Shown: positions 11,945 through 24,315 of the stretch, piece by piece | Position numbering within the stretch: the first letter of the stretch is position 1 | Layout: each line of letters begins with the position of its first letter | Source of the DNA: Sipunculus nudus | Taxonomy: Eukaryota; Annelida; Sipuncula; Golfingiida; Sipunculidae | Length of the DNA stretch: 64,000 nucleotides | Assembly: GCA_026874595.1 (NCBI GenBank) | Contig: CM049322.1 | Location: forward strand, 3,273,900-3,337,899 | Direction of reading: 5' to 3' | The notes under the pieces: generated by a model | Database searches by the model: none | What the model was told of the DNA's origin: nothing | Seen by the model: only the letters and a program-made list of their open reading frames with translations | Made by a program: the position numbers and the translations under genes

Positions 11945-14900
11945 CCTGGCCACAATTTTGCCACAATAACCTTGAAACTTACAGGGATGTTGGAAAACAT
12001 AATTTCTAGGTGCCCTATTGTTTTTGGTTAAAATAGGTCAAAGGTCAAGGTCAAGGTCGTCAAAACTTCTCAAAACGTTTTTTTCTTCATATCTTTGTGA
12101 CTATTAGTCGTATCTACTTCAACGATAGCTCATTTTAATCGTCATTCCAAGGCCTGTCATCTGGTGTGTAGCCGACTCAAATTTGCCGTAACCATGGTTA
12201 CATTTTTTTGGGAAAAGTCATGATATTCGAAAATAAGGGATCTTATTTTTCTAACTTTGTCAGTTTTAAAGCTAGAGTGATCTAGTTTTTTGCATCAGGT
12301 AACATTCAACGAGTACTACAAGATTTTATTACAAGTCTTGCAGTATCTCGTAAAATATCTCGTGAATAGAGATATTTCGAGATTTCATTCATCTTGCGCC
12401 AAAGGCCACATTATTGCAGGAATCTTTTTGAAACTGACATATTATAAGTCCTACACTAGTAACTCGAAATTGTTTTTTCATTTTTCGAATATGGCTGCTA
12501 GGGGGCGCTGCACACGACCCTCACACAGATATCATGACATTGGCCATATCTCTAAAACCCAAAGCCTCAATTACATAAACTATAGCTTATTTTTTCCCTT
12601 TGAGTCTTCTCCATAAACTGATAATGTCATCTGGTCTCAATGTTGTGTCACTTTGTCATTGTGTTCGTCTGTTTGTCAGTTGTCCTCAAATTCGCCTGCT
12701 TGCTCTTGCGTCTCATATATAGCATTCTACAGGCCACAGTTTTGAAAGAATCCTTTTGAAACTATTACATCTTAAGTCTTACACTAATATCTCGAAACCA
12801 ATTTTTCATTTTCCGCATATGGCCGCTAGGGGGCGCTGAATTCGAACCTCTCCCAACATATCATGCTTTTTTGTTGGTTTGTTTGTCATCACTCTCCTGA
12901 CCACAATTTTGCAGCAATAACCTTGAAACTTACAGGGATGATAAAAAACATAATTTCTAGGTGCCCTTTTGTTTCTGGCCAAAATAGGTCAGAGGTCAAG
13001 GTCAAGGTTGTCAAAACTTCTCAAAACGGTTTTTTCTTCATATCTTTGTGACTATTAGTCGTATCTACTTCAACGATAGCTCATTTTAATCGTCATTCCA
13101 AGGCCTGTCATCTGGTGTGTAGCTGACTCAAATTTGCCGTAACCATGGTTACAAGTTTTGGGGGAAAAGTCATAATATTCGAAAATCTGGGGTCTTATTT
13201 TTCTAACTTTGTCAGTTTTAAAGCTAGAGTGATCTAGTTTTTTGAATCAGGTAGCATTCAACTAGTACTACAAGATTTTATTATAAGTCTTGCAGTATCT
13301 CGTAAAATATCTCGTGAACAGAGATATTTCGAGATTTCATTCATCTTGCGTCAAAGGCCACATTATTGCAGGAACCTTTTTGAAACTGACATATCATAAG
13401 TCCTACACTAGTATCTCGAAATTGTTTTTTCATTTTTCGAATATGGCTGCTAGGGGGCGCTGCACACGACCCTCACACAGATATCATGACATTGGCCATA
13501 TCTCTAAAACCCAAAGCCTCAATTACATAAACTATAGCTTATTTTTTCCCTTTGAGTCTTCTCCATAAACTGATAATGTCATCTGGTCTCAATGTTGTGT
13601 CACTTTGTCATTTTGTCCGTCTGTTTGTCAGTTGTCCTCAAATTCGCCTGCTTGCTCTTGCGTCTCATATATAGCATTCTACAGGCCACAGTTTTGAAAG
13701 AATCCTTTTGAAACTATTACATCTTAAGTCTTACACTAATATCTCGAAACCAATTTTTCATATTCCGGATATGGCCGCTAGGGGGCGCTGAATTCGAACC
13801 TCTCCCAACATATCATGCTTTTTTGTTTGTTTGTTTGTCATCACTCTCCTGACCACAATTTTGCAGCAATAACCTTGAAACTTACAGGGATGATAAAAAA
13901 CATAATTTCTAGGTGCCCTTTTGTTTCTGGCCAAAATAGGTCAGAGGTCAAGGTCAAGGTTGTCAAAACTTCTCAAAACGGTTTTTTCTTCATATCTTTG
14001 TGACTATTAGTCGTATCTACTTCAACTATAGCTCATTTTAATCGTCATTCCAAGGCCTGTCATCTGGTGTGTAGCTGACTCAAATTTGCCGTAACCATGG
14101 TTACAAGTTTTGGGGGAAAAGTCATAATATTCGAAAATCTGGGGTCTTATTTTTCTAACTTTGTCAGTTTTAAAGCTAGAGTGATCTAGTTTTTTTAATC
14201 AGGTAGCATTCAACTAGTACTACAAGATTTTATTATAAGTCTTGCAGTATCTCGTAAAATATCTCGTGAACAGAGATATTTCGAGATTTCATTCATCTTG
14301 CGTCAAAGGCCACATTATTGCAGGAACCTTTTTGAAACTGTCAAATCATAAGTCCTACACTAGTATCTCGAAATTGTTTTTTCATTTTTTGAATATGGCT
14401 GCTAGGGGGCGCTGCACACAACCCTCACACACATATCATGACATTGGCCATATCTCTAAAACCCAAAGCCTCAATTACATAAACTTTAGCTTATTTTTTC
14501 CCTCTGAGTCTTCTCCATAAACTGATAATGTCATCTGGTCTCAATCTTGTGTCACTTTGTCAGTGTGTCTGTCTGTTTGTCAGTTGTCCTAAAATTCGGC
14601 TGCTTGCTGGTTCTTGCGTCTCACATATAGCATTCTACAGGCCACAGTTTTGAAAGAATCCTTTTGAAACTATTACACCTTATGTCTTACACTAATATCT
14701 AGAAAATAAATTTTTCTTTTTCCGGATATGGGCGCTAGGGGCCGCTAAACTCGAACCTCTTCCAACATATCATGCTTTGGCAATATCTCCAAAACTATAA
14801 ACCTCAGTTACATAAACTGTAGCTTTTTTCTTCCTTTGAGTCTTCTGCATAACCTGATTAAGGCATCTGGTTTCAATCTTCTGTCACTTTGTCAGTGTGT

Positions 14901-15110
14901 CCATCTGTTTGTACGTTATCCACAAAGTCGCCTGCTTGCTGGTTCTTACGCCTTACATATAGCATTCTACAGGCCACAGCTTTGACGGAATCCTTTTGAA
15001 ACTGGGACATCTTATGCCATACACTAATAATACAAAACGCATTTGTCGTCTTCGGAATATGTCCGCTAGAGGGCGCTACAGTCGAACCTCCCAAGTATAT
15101 CATTAATTCG
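11945..15110. repeat. About 952-bp tandem repeat inside the Helentron-like element
   Basis: Units begin CCTG.CCACAATTTTGC at 11945, 12898 and 13850 (period 952-953). The first three are close, and a more degenerate tail of partial units follows from about 14640. Within each unit the motif GCTAGGGGGCGCTG recurs roughly every 320-330 bp (12495, 12825, 13448, 13778, 14401, 14731, 15065), so the unit is itself built from a smaller ancestral repeat. Confidence 0.85.
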
Positions 15111-15744
15111 CCATACCTCCAAAACTATAAATCTAAATTACATAAATTATAACTCATTTTCTTCCTTTGAATCTTCTCCATAACTAGGTAAAGTCATCTG
15201 GTGTCAATCTTGTCTCAAAAAGCCAGTATGTCTGTCTGTTCGTCTTTTGTTGTCAGCTTTGTCTGCTTCCCTATTCTTTTGTCTCATATGTCATTCTACA
15301 GGCCACATATTCTCAGCAATGTCCCTGAGAGTCATTCCATTAATAGAAAACCGACAATATGTTCTGTCTGTCCGTCTGTGTTTCACTTCTGATTTCCGGC
15401 AAGCGTTCGACCTATGGTCGTCTAGTTTTTAATTTTAAAAATAACTATAAATTAACAAGCTGAAACACTTGGATCACATGGATCGCAATATGGGCTGGTC
15501 AAGTTTAGGATCGCAATCTTGACTGGACAGATCTTAGATCTGTCCAGTCCAGATTGCGATCCTGAAGCAAGAAAGACAAGATCGCAATCTGGGCCGGACT
15601 AAACTGCGATCGCAATATAGGCTGGACATATCTAAGATCTGGCCAGCCTGGATTGCGATCGCAGTTTGGGCCGGCCTGAACTGCGATCGCAATTCGGGCT
15701 GGACAGATCTAAGATCCGTCCAGATCGCAATCTGGGCCTTGACA

Positions 15745-16630
15745 TATACATAGAAACAATACATTTGCCTATGGGAATGGAGTACGTTTGAGTCGCTCAC
15801 CAAGGCGTATCAACTGTAACAGCCATACAAACACCGTATCAAGACACTTGTTGCATCACCTGTTGTGTAGCGATTATATGTTGCTGCGACTTCCTATATT
15901 TTATTTGGAAAGCGGACATGTATTATTCTTATAATACAGAAGTATTACACAAGAGGACCTGGATCTACAAAAGATAAACAAAAACCCGGGAACACACAAA
16001 TAATTCATCGAAAATATATTCATGACTTTCACCGGATATCAAACCAACAAAAGAACAATACTCTGCGCATCATGGATGTTCTATTCTTACAGGCATTTGG
16101 TGTGTGTAGAGAAACAGTGCGAAGTATTCAATTTCATTGCTTGCATATATCAAGAAAACTGAAATTCTTGCAGGCAAAACACAACATTTGCCTGGATGAT
16201 CAAAACTCTACGCTGAACGATAATAAGGGAATTGATTTAATTTTGAGAAAACGACTTGGAACTGTGTGAGGTGTTCACGAACTCTGTATAATTAAGTTTT
16301 TCAGTTATATCAGTTTTTCGCATATATCAGCTAATGCTTTCTTGTAATTGTTGGTTCTTTTTTTCACAGACTGATCTTTACAACTACATAGAAATAGGTT
16401 TCTTAAAAAAAAAGTGTTTTCATTTCGCCTCGAAGGTTTCATCATATTTAAAGGATACAAGAATAAATATGATTTTCAGCTATGATCCTTTCAGTTATCC
16501 ACCTTCTTTTAGAAATGCTTTTATATTTTTTTTGCATATCTATCAACATTCTATCAAATATGTATGGACATATGACGTAATTGATTTTTCCGAAACGTAT
16601 CATAGGATATCCTAGACTGTTTTTAAATAA
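15745..16630. other. No recognisable gene
   Basis: A 65-codon frame at 16072-16269 on the plus strand starts MDVLFLQAFGVCRETV and lacks any recognised domain. Its end overlaps a splice-like GTGAGG. I do not claim it as a gene. Confidence 0.4.
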
Positions 16631-16639
16631 AATTGCATT

Positions 16640-16905
16640 GAAGGTTCTATAAAGAACCCTACACATGGGTCCATGCATCAAGAACCTTTTAAGGTTCCCC
16701 ACTCAGTCCATCGTGAAGAACCTTGGAGGGTTCTTCTCAGAACCTCTAAAGAGGTTCTTCATGGAACCTTATAGGTTCCATAAAAGAACCTTCGGGAGGT
16801 TCCAAGAAGGACCCCACTTGAAGGTTCCAGCTGGAACCTCAAAAGTTACCCACTCAGTCCACTCTGAAGAACCCGTTTGGGATCTTGCTGGAACCCTTTT
16901 TTCTT
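16640..16905. repeat. Short element made of AAGGTTCT / AGAACCTT palindromes
   Basis: About 15 alternating AGAACC and GGTTCT motifs in 265 bp, ending TTTTTTCTTAGAGTG. This is the pattern of a short non-autonomous DNA element. The two halves repeat 'cactcagtcca.c.tgaagaacc' at 16700 and 16850. Left terminus unclear. Confidence 0.6.
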
Positions 16906-17526
16906 AGAGTGTTTATCGCTTCAAATTGCCTGCAAATGGATGTATAGAAAATGTAGACATAGAAGTAATCACGATCGTTTATGTAATCATATATACACTC
17001 ATGACACTGCAACTTTTAAATTTTATAATATTTTCTTGCCGACGGCGGCAACTCAAAAGGCCGATAGGCTCGGATAGGCGTTCAGGGTTATGTTGTGTGA
17101 CTATTGCGGGGCCAGACATTTTCCCACAAGACCATTTACCAACAATGTAAGATGTTCATTATGGATTGATTTATTAACAAATGGCAATGGATTTAACAAT
17201 ATGTAGTCATATCACCTCTGTGAAATTAAAATGAAGGAAGTGGCAAAACTCTTCCTAAAATGAAATATAGCAAGGGTACGGTTCTGATGATTATTCGGGT
17301 TACACTTGGTCAAGTTGATGGATACTGAGATATCACATACAAATATATCAGATTATAAATAAACATGAAAGCTCTTGCTTTCAAATTTAACAATGTTCAC
17401 ATTTCAAACATTAACAAGAATCTATTCACAAATAATGTGTACATTGATATGCACATGGATTATTTAAAGCAATTACAGTTATTTAAAAATGTATTATGTT
17501 CAAGATTATAGGACCCACTTACCATA

Positions 17527-17582
<56 letters not shown>

Positions 17583-18154
17583 ATGTGTGAAAATTAATAC
17601 TAATTACACTATTTAATACTAATAACACTAGTTTCCTTTGAACGTGACATGGTCAGTGACTTCCATTAGGTGTTGGAGTGCCTCATGCACTGTACATATT
17701 TCTAAATATATATATAGACAGGTAGCTAATATTGACAAATTCCTATGGATTAAGACAATTTTTGGTACAATTTACCATTTATGTGGCAATGAATAGAAAC
17801 AAATATACATCATCTTTGGCATTGTAAGACATATTTATCATTAATTGTCTTTGTTATAACTTAAAAAAAATATTTCACGGATCTCTTTGGGATTTGTTTA
17901 AACATATATATGGGTGAGAGGACAAAGTCTTTCTAAAATGAGGCCATGACTATCGCTTGTAGAATGACCTTGACCTTTAAAGGTCCATTTTTGGCCAGAA
18001 TCACACATAACATCACAATCATTTCACTTAGAAAAGCCAGTAAGTCCTTGTGGGGTAAACCCAAGTCAAAATAAAGACGAATAAGTTGATCACGCTCTTC
18101 CATATCGCCATTGACCGCTATATATAAGCCTAGTCAGGCTGTTTTTCATTGTCT
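16906..18154. other. Intergenic, no recognisable gene
   Basis: AT-rich with a (TA)n tract at 17527-17582. Nothing else noted. Confidence 0.4.
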
Positions 18155-18365
18155 AATAATTCGTGCGCACGGATCACTAACTTACGGATTAACCAATGAG
18201 AAATAAGCCAGCTCTTTGTTACATAGATCCTCATTGGCTACTAATTCGTGCGCACGATTTACTAATTCGTGCGCACGAATTAATAAATATATTTTCCACC
18301 TTGGAAGTACATTTTTCGCACCTAGTAATTCGTGCGCACTAATTGATAAATATATTTCCCTATGT
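18155..18365. repeat. Repeat with AATTCGTGCGCACGAATT palindromes, copy 2 (inverted)
   Basis: Same palindromes and the shared spacer, in opposite orientation to 3601-3745 (AAATATATTTTCCACCTTGG here). An extra segment ending CCTCATTGGCTACT is inserted between palindromes. Confidence 0.65.
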
Positions 18366-18785
18366 CGTATCCCGGGCTTCGTGGACATCTACAGTCAATT
18401 AAGTCTAAGATATGATGACAAAAATATGATCAGTATTCGTCGATAATGATTTGAATGTAAGCCATATTGCTGAGCGATGAAGTAGATGTAATCTTTATGA
18501 TATCACTTTGTTACACCTACATATATTTATTTTAATTTTGCTTGATAAATTACCTCACAAGGATTATTTTAGAGTATATAAAATTGATTACACACATAAA
18601 ACCGGCCGGTGTACATTTTTTATTCGTTTAGATTTATTTGACCACACATTACTTCACAAAATTAACCTAAACATCCCAAAGCGGAATATAAAGAATATCT
18701 CAAATAATAAACCTTAACCACGGTTCAAGGATGGAGCTTATCGGGAATTACTTTAAAATATTTTGTCCATGTGCCCTGTGAAGGC

Positions 18786-20215
18786 TCCAAAACGCTCCGG
18801 CTGATAGGCTGGGAGGCAGATACACTGTGAGGCTGATAGACTGGGAGGCAGATACACTGTGAGGCTGATAGACTGGGAGGCAGATACACTGTGAAGCTGA
18901 TAGACTGGGAGGCAGATACACTGTGAGGCTGATAGACTGGGAGGCAGATACACTGTGAGGCTGATAGACTGGGAGGCAGATACACTGTGAGGCTGACAGA
19001 CTAGGAGGCAGATACACTGTGAGGCTGATAGACAGGGAGGCAGATACACTGTGAGGCTGATAGACTGGGAGGCAGATACACTGTGAGGCTGATAGACTGG
19101 GAGGCAGATACACTGTGAGGCTGATAGACTGGGAGGCAGATACACTGTGAGGCTGATAGACTGGAAGGCAGATACACTGTGAGGCTGATAGACAGGGAGG
19201 CAGATACACTGTGAGGCTGATAGACAGGGAGGCAGATACACTGTGAGGCTGATAGACAGGGAGGCAGATACACTGTGAAGCTGATAGACTGGGAGGCAGA
19301 TACACTGTGAGGCTGATAAACTGGGAGGCAGATATACTGTGAGGCTGATAGACTGGGAGGCAGATACACTGTGAGGCTGATAGACAGGGAGGCAGATACA
19401 CTGTGAGGCTGATAGACAGGGAGGCAGATACACTGTGAGGCTGATAGACAGGGAGGCAGATACACTGTGAAGCTGATAGACTGGGAGGCAGATACACTGT
19501 GAGGCTGATAAACTGGGAGGCAGATATACTGTGAGGCTGATAGACTGGGAGGCAGATACACTGTGAGGCTGATAGACAGGGAGGCAGATACACTGTGAGG
19601 CTGATAGACTGGGAGGCAGATACACTGTGAGGCTGATAGACTGGAAGGCAGATACACTGTGAGGCTGATAGACTGGGAGGCAGATACACTGTGAGGCTGA
19701 TACACTGGGAGGCAGATACACTGTGAGGCTGATAGACAGGGAGGCAGATACACTGTGAGGCTGATAGACTGGGAGGCAGATACGCTGTGAGGCCGATAGA
19801 CTGGGAGGCAGATACACTGTGAGGCTGATAGACTGGAAGGCAGATACACTGTGAGGCTGATAGACTGGGAGGCAGATACACTGTGAGGCTGATACACTGG
19901 GAGGCAGATACACTGTGAGGCTGATAGACAGGGAGGCAGATACACTGTGAGGCTGACAGACTGGGAGGCAGATACGCTGTGAGGCTGATAGACTGGGAGG
20001 CAGATATACTGTGAGGCTGATAGACTGGGAGGCAGATACACTGTGAGGCTGATAGACTGGGAGGCAGATACGCTGTGAGGCTGATAGACTGGGAGGCAGA
20101 TATACTGTGAGGCTGATAGACAGGGAGGCAGATACACTGTGAGGCTGATAGACTGGGAGGCAGATACGCTGTGAGGCTGATACACTGGGAGGCAGATACA
20201 CTGTGAGGCTGATGC
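18786..20215. repeat. 32-bp minisatellite, about 44 copies
   Basis: The unit is GATACACTGTGAGGCT followed by GATAGACTGGGAGGCA, that is, two diverged 16-bp halves. Variants recur every 192 bp (six units): GATAAACTGGG at about 19316 and 19507, and TACGCTGTGAGG at 19780 and 19972, so there is a higher-order period. All three minus-strand frames stay open (over 400 codons each) because the unit lacks stops in any frame and 32 is not a multiple of three. The predicted 32-residue-period proteins are artefacts. Confidence 0.93.
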
Positions 20216-20227
20216 ACAGCGAGGCTG

Positions 20228-20452
20228 AAGGTCTGTTTCCATGGGCGCGTATATGCGTGAACTGGCAGTTATATATGTATATATGTGTACAGTGGATCAA
20301 GCAGGCCTTCCACAAAAAGATGGTGAAATGACGTCATTTTACCCTGAATCCCTGAGTTCACGCAGACCCTATGCGTGAAAATCACTCCTATGGCGATTTT
20401 CACGTATATACGCACATACGCATAAACGCTGACGGACAGATGGAAACACCCT
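20228..20452. mobile_element. Small inverted-ended element interrupting the minisatellite
   Basis: The left side GTCTGTTTCCATGGGCGCG and right side GACGGACAGATGGAAACACC are roughly inverted, with CGTATATGCGTGAA / TTTTCACGTATATACGC inside. It separates the 32-bp array from the 16-bp array. Ends are imprecise and no target duplication was identified. Confidence 0.4.
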
Positions 20453-20494
20453 AGTTACAAAATCATATGAGTGTGAGAAAACACTGTGAGTTTA

Positions 20495-21905
20495 TATACT
20501 GTGAGACTGATACACTGTGAGGCTGATGCACTGCGAGGCAGTTACACTGAGGCTGATACACTGTGAGTTTGATATACGGTGAGACTGATGCACTGTGAGG
20601 TTGATTCACTGTGAGGCCGAAACACTGTGAGGCTAATACACTGTGAGGCTGATATATTGTGAGACTTATACACTGTGAGGCTGATGCACTGCGAGACAGT
20701 TACACTGAGGCTGATACACTGTGAGTTTGATATACGGTGAGACTGATGCACTGTGAGGTTGATTCACTGTGAGGCCGAAACACTGTGAGGCTGATACACT
20801 GTGATATTGAAACACTGTAAGACCGATACACATTGAGGCTGATACACTGTGAGGCTGATACACTGTGAGCCTGAAACACTGTAAGGCTTTTACACTGGGA
20901 GATTGATACACTGTGAGAAAGATACACTTTGAGGCTGATACACTATGAGGCAGATGCACTGCGAGGCAGTTACATTGAGGCTGATACATTGTGAGGCTAA
21001 TGCACAGTGAGGCAGTTACACTGAGGCTTATACACTGTAAGATGATGCACTGTGAGGATGAAACACTGTGAGGCGGATACACCCTGAGGCTGATACACTT
21101 TGAGGCTGATACACTGTGAGGCTGATGCACTGCGAGGCAGTTAAACTGAGGCTGATACACTTTGAGGCTGATACACTGTTAGGCAGCTACACTGAGACTG
21201 ATACACTGTTTAGCTGGTGCACTGTGAGGCTGATACACATTAAGGCGGATACACTGTGCGGTTGATACAAACTAAGGCTGATACACTGTGAAGCCGATAC
21301 ACATTGAGGCTGATACACTGTGAGGCTGATACACTGTGAGCCTGAAACACTGTGAGGCTTATACACTGTGAGATTAATACACTGTGAGAATGATACACTT
21401 TGAGGCTGATACATTGTGAGGCTGATGCACTGTGAGGCAGTTACACTGAGGCTTATACACTGTGAGGCTGATGCAGTGTGAGGATGATATACTGTGAGGC
21501 GGATACACCCTGAGGCTGTTACACTGTGAGGCTGATATACCGTGAGGCTTGTACACTGTGAGGCTGATGCAATGCGAGGCAGTTAAACTGAGGCTGATAC
21601 ACTTTGAGGCCTATACACTGTTAGGCAGCTACACTGAGACTGATACACTGTTTGGCTGGTGCACTGTAGGCTGATACACATTAAGGCTGATACACTGTGC
21701 GGTTGATACAAACTAAGGCTGATATACTGTGAAGACGATACACTGTGAGGCTGATACACTGTGAGGCTGATGTACTGTGAGGCAGAAACACTGAGGCTGA
21801 AACACTGTGAGGCTGATGCACTGTGGGGAGGATGTGTTGTGAGGCTATTACACTGTGAGGCTGATACATTGTGAGGTTGATAAACTGTGAAGCTGATACC
21901 TTAAA
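20495..21905. repeat. 16-bp degenerate satellite related to the 32-bp minisatellite
   Basis: Diverged units of GATACACTGTGAGGCT with many substitutions. Larger duplicated blocks are visible (20512-20600 with 20672-20780; 21120-21290 with 21555-21730). It is the likely ancestral form of the 32-bp array. Minus-strand frames of 60-164 codons in it are artefacts. Confidence 0.9.
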
Positions 21906-22104
21906 GTCGATACACGGGACGAGTATGTGGGAATAATACTAATATTTATTTATTTATTTTGGCAAGTCTGTCTTGGAAGATTTCCACTTTTGGACATTTA
22001 CATATGCATCATATAAAACTGACTACGGAATTCCAATCTTTAATAGTGCCGGTATCCGATAAGCCCTGGGATATTTGTGTGGCCATGGAATAACGGTTCA
22101 AGAC

Positions 22105-22133
<29 letters not shown>
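22105..22133. repeat. Poly-G tract (29 G)
   Basis: Uninterrupted guanines in a featureless stretch (21906-22360). Confidence 0.9.
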
Positions 22134-22136
<3 letters not shown>

Positions 22137-22360
22137 AAACTTCAGACCAAACTTGTAAATTATGCAACAAATAATTACAAGAACACCCGAAAACACATTT
22201 ATTATCATAAACTATTTCACATGATTTGATAATAAGTATAACATATACTTGTGCTGCTGACCATGCAGTACCGGCCCCTATTTTTTTTAAACGGCTCATC
22301 ACAATGCGGGCCGCTGATTCACTCGCGTACTTGTCAATATGGAATTTCCGATTTATTCAT

Positions 22361-22566
22361 AAGCGGGTCCAGGATTTTTAAAAGAGGAGGGTACAGTCTA
22401 AAAAGTCTCATAGGAAAACGTAACAAATTCCCCAGATCCAGGAAGGGAAGGGTCCAGGCCGGAAAAAAATGGTTTGAACTCCTGAGAAAAAGGTTGTAGC
22501 GGGTCAAAAGAGGGGGTCCTGACCCATTAATTTGACCCCCCCCCCCCCCCTTGATCCGCCACTGAT
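22361..22566 (+). repeat. Dispersed short repeat with poly-C near its end, copy 1
   Basis: Shares GGTCCAGGATTTT..AGGGAGGG(G/T)..CAGGAAGGG..AAAGGTTGT.GCGG and ends (C)n-TTGATCCGCCACTGA. Relatives are at 46981-47180 (same strand) and 52050-52217 (opposite strand). Probably a SINE-like or other short interspersed repeat; I see no pol III boxes. Confidence 0.6.
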
Positions 22567-24221
22567 ATACATATTATTATTTTAAAGATAATTACTGAGT
22601 GTCTGTTAAAATCAGAGATGACTTATTTTAAAGCATGCAGAATAAAAAAAAAAAAACTTGCACATACCAATGATATAACTACTTTATTTACATCCTGAAT
22701 ATGGAGTTATAATTATGTTTTCGATATCGCCACTGATGGTAGCTTTTTATTTTGATAATGATCAACCAGGAAATGACGTATACGTCTTCTTTATTAACAT
22801 TTTAATAATGTTAAAGTTTAATGCGTAGTGATAATATGTAGGCCTATTTTATGTACATATCAATAAACACAAACAAATGTATGTGTGTGTGTATAAATAG
22901 TTGGAGACCAGACATGCACATTCTGACACCCCCCCACCCCCCCCCCCCCCCCACTCCCCTTTCTCGCTGGCTACGTATGCATAAAATCCCGGATACGCGC
23001 CAGGTGTAAAGTGAAGAACAATAAAACGCAGAATGTTGCTAAAATAACAAAAATTCAAAAAATTTCTCCGTCACAAAACTATAGGATCGATACTACATAA
23101 CATGCACGTGTTACCATGGGGAAATATGAATATCAGCGCACATGCATGCACTTGGATTTTTATTTGCGCGATTTTTTAATAAACAAAGAAAATGAACTTG
23201 GTATTCTTCAAACGGGTTTTAAGCTAGTATTTCGCTGATATTTTAACAACCATACATTGGTCCACATGCAGGCCAAAACAGTATGAAATAATATATATGC
23301 TTCCAGTGGCGGTTACAGAGGGGAGCCCCCCCCCCCCCCCCCCCCGCCTTCAGCTGTAGGCCTAACATCTGTCATTTTATCGAGTTCTTTTCCATTTGTT
23401 CGCAATAAATTTTCATTTTTCATATTACCTTTTTATTCCATAGCTTTAAGATTATTATGTTTATTGAGGATAATAATGAACAGCTATGTGATTTACTCCA
23501 TTGAGATAGCATACAAATATATACCAGTATATTGAGAGAGGGAGTCTTTCACATGCTGCTAGGTTTTATCACCCAGGAATCCCCCCCCCCCCCCCCCCCC
23601 CCCCGCATTCGCCTGTGAGTGAGGCACGGCCTTCCCATCAGCATACACAGCTCTCAGCTTGGGCTGGAGTTGACCGTGAAAAATCTCACGGCTCCTCGGC
23701 TGATACTCAGACTCACGCTCTGTGCTCTGCTGTCCGGATCCTGTGCGCTGCCTCGACCACAGAAGCCGGTAAAATGCAAAGTTTGACATAAGAACTAAAC
23801 GTATCAATTATTTAACCACGAGTACCACATTTTAAATAATGCCATTTTGCAAGTTACAGACGTAGATGCCTATTTTACAGTTGACATCAAAATTTTACGA
23901 GGTATTGAATGTTTGGACTTTACAGTTTATTATCCCCAATTTTGCAGAAATATAAATATTAAAGCCGGCAACACATTAACCCCAACCCCTTAAAGTTTGA
24001 ACACATTATGCAAATAAAAAATAGTATTTGAGGAAGAGAAAATCCTCGTAATCTTTTGTTAAAGGTGCTTCAAAATGTCTTTTTTTCATTGCATATTTTA
24101 AAAATTTCACTGATATATATGTTCCCATACACTCCCCATGTAAATATAATAATCTTTAATAATGACATGGCTCTAGATTTTATTAATATTTCCATAAGGT
24201 TAAGTGTATTACGTGTATCAC

Positions 24222-24271
<50 letters not shown>

Positions 24272-24280
24272 ATATAGGCC

Positions 24281-24315
<35 letters not shown>

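Larger units (their letters stand above)
11830..15425. mobile_element. Helentron-like non-autonomous element (HINE, pearl-like) inserted between T residues
   Basis: The left end is a stem-loop GCTTGCCGGAATC..GATTTCGGCAAGC (11830-11858), followed by (GTCT)n. The right end has a matching GATTTCCGGCAAGC (15391-15404), a short hairpin CGACC-TAT-GGTCG (15408-15420) and terminal TCTAG. The uninterrupted sequence in copy B shows insertion between Ts. From family knowledge, subterminal inverted repeats, an internal microsatellite, tandem repeats, a 3' hairpin and T/T insertion define non-autonomous Helentrons such as DINE-1 and the bivalve pearl elements. No Rep/helicase is encoded. Confidence 0.75.
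4552..15744. mobile_element. Palindromic foldback-type element, copy A (interrupted by two insertions)
   Basis: Ends are TCAAGGCCCAGAT (left) and ATCTGGGCCTTGACA (right), inverted copies. The inverted arms are arrays of GATC-centred palindromes about 25-30 bp apart (GCGATCGC, AGATCTTAGATCT, GGCCGGCC context). Left arm 4552-4585 and 10173-10420, AT-rich core 10420-11829 and 15426-15475, right arm 15476-15744. Copy B at 44381-46390 has the same parts with the core reversed and no insertions. No transposase frame is seen in the core, so it is non-autonomous. Confidence 0.8.

Noticed and set aside
11767-15432. Several plus-strand frames (CLSVCLSV and MQYLVKYLVNRDISRF types)
   Set aside because: They lie in the microsatellite and 952-bp tandem units of the Helentron-like element and repeat with it.
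18748-20315. Minus-strand frames of 413-520 codons with a 32-residue repeat
   Set aside because: They are translations of a 32-bp minisatellite in all three frames; no start context, splice sites or non-repeat domain.
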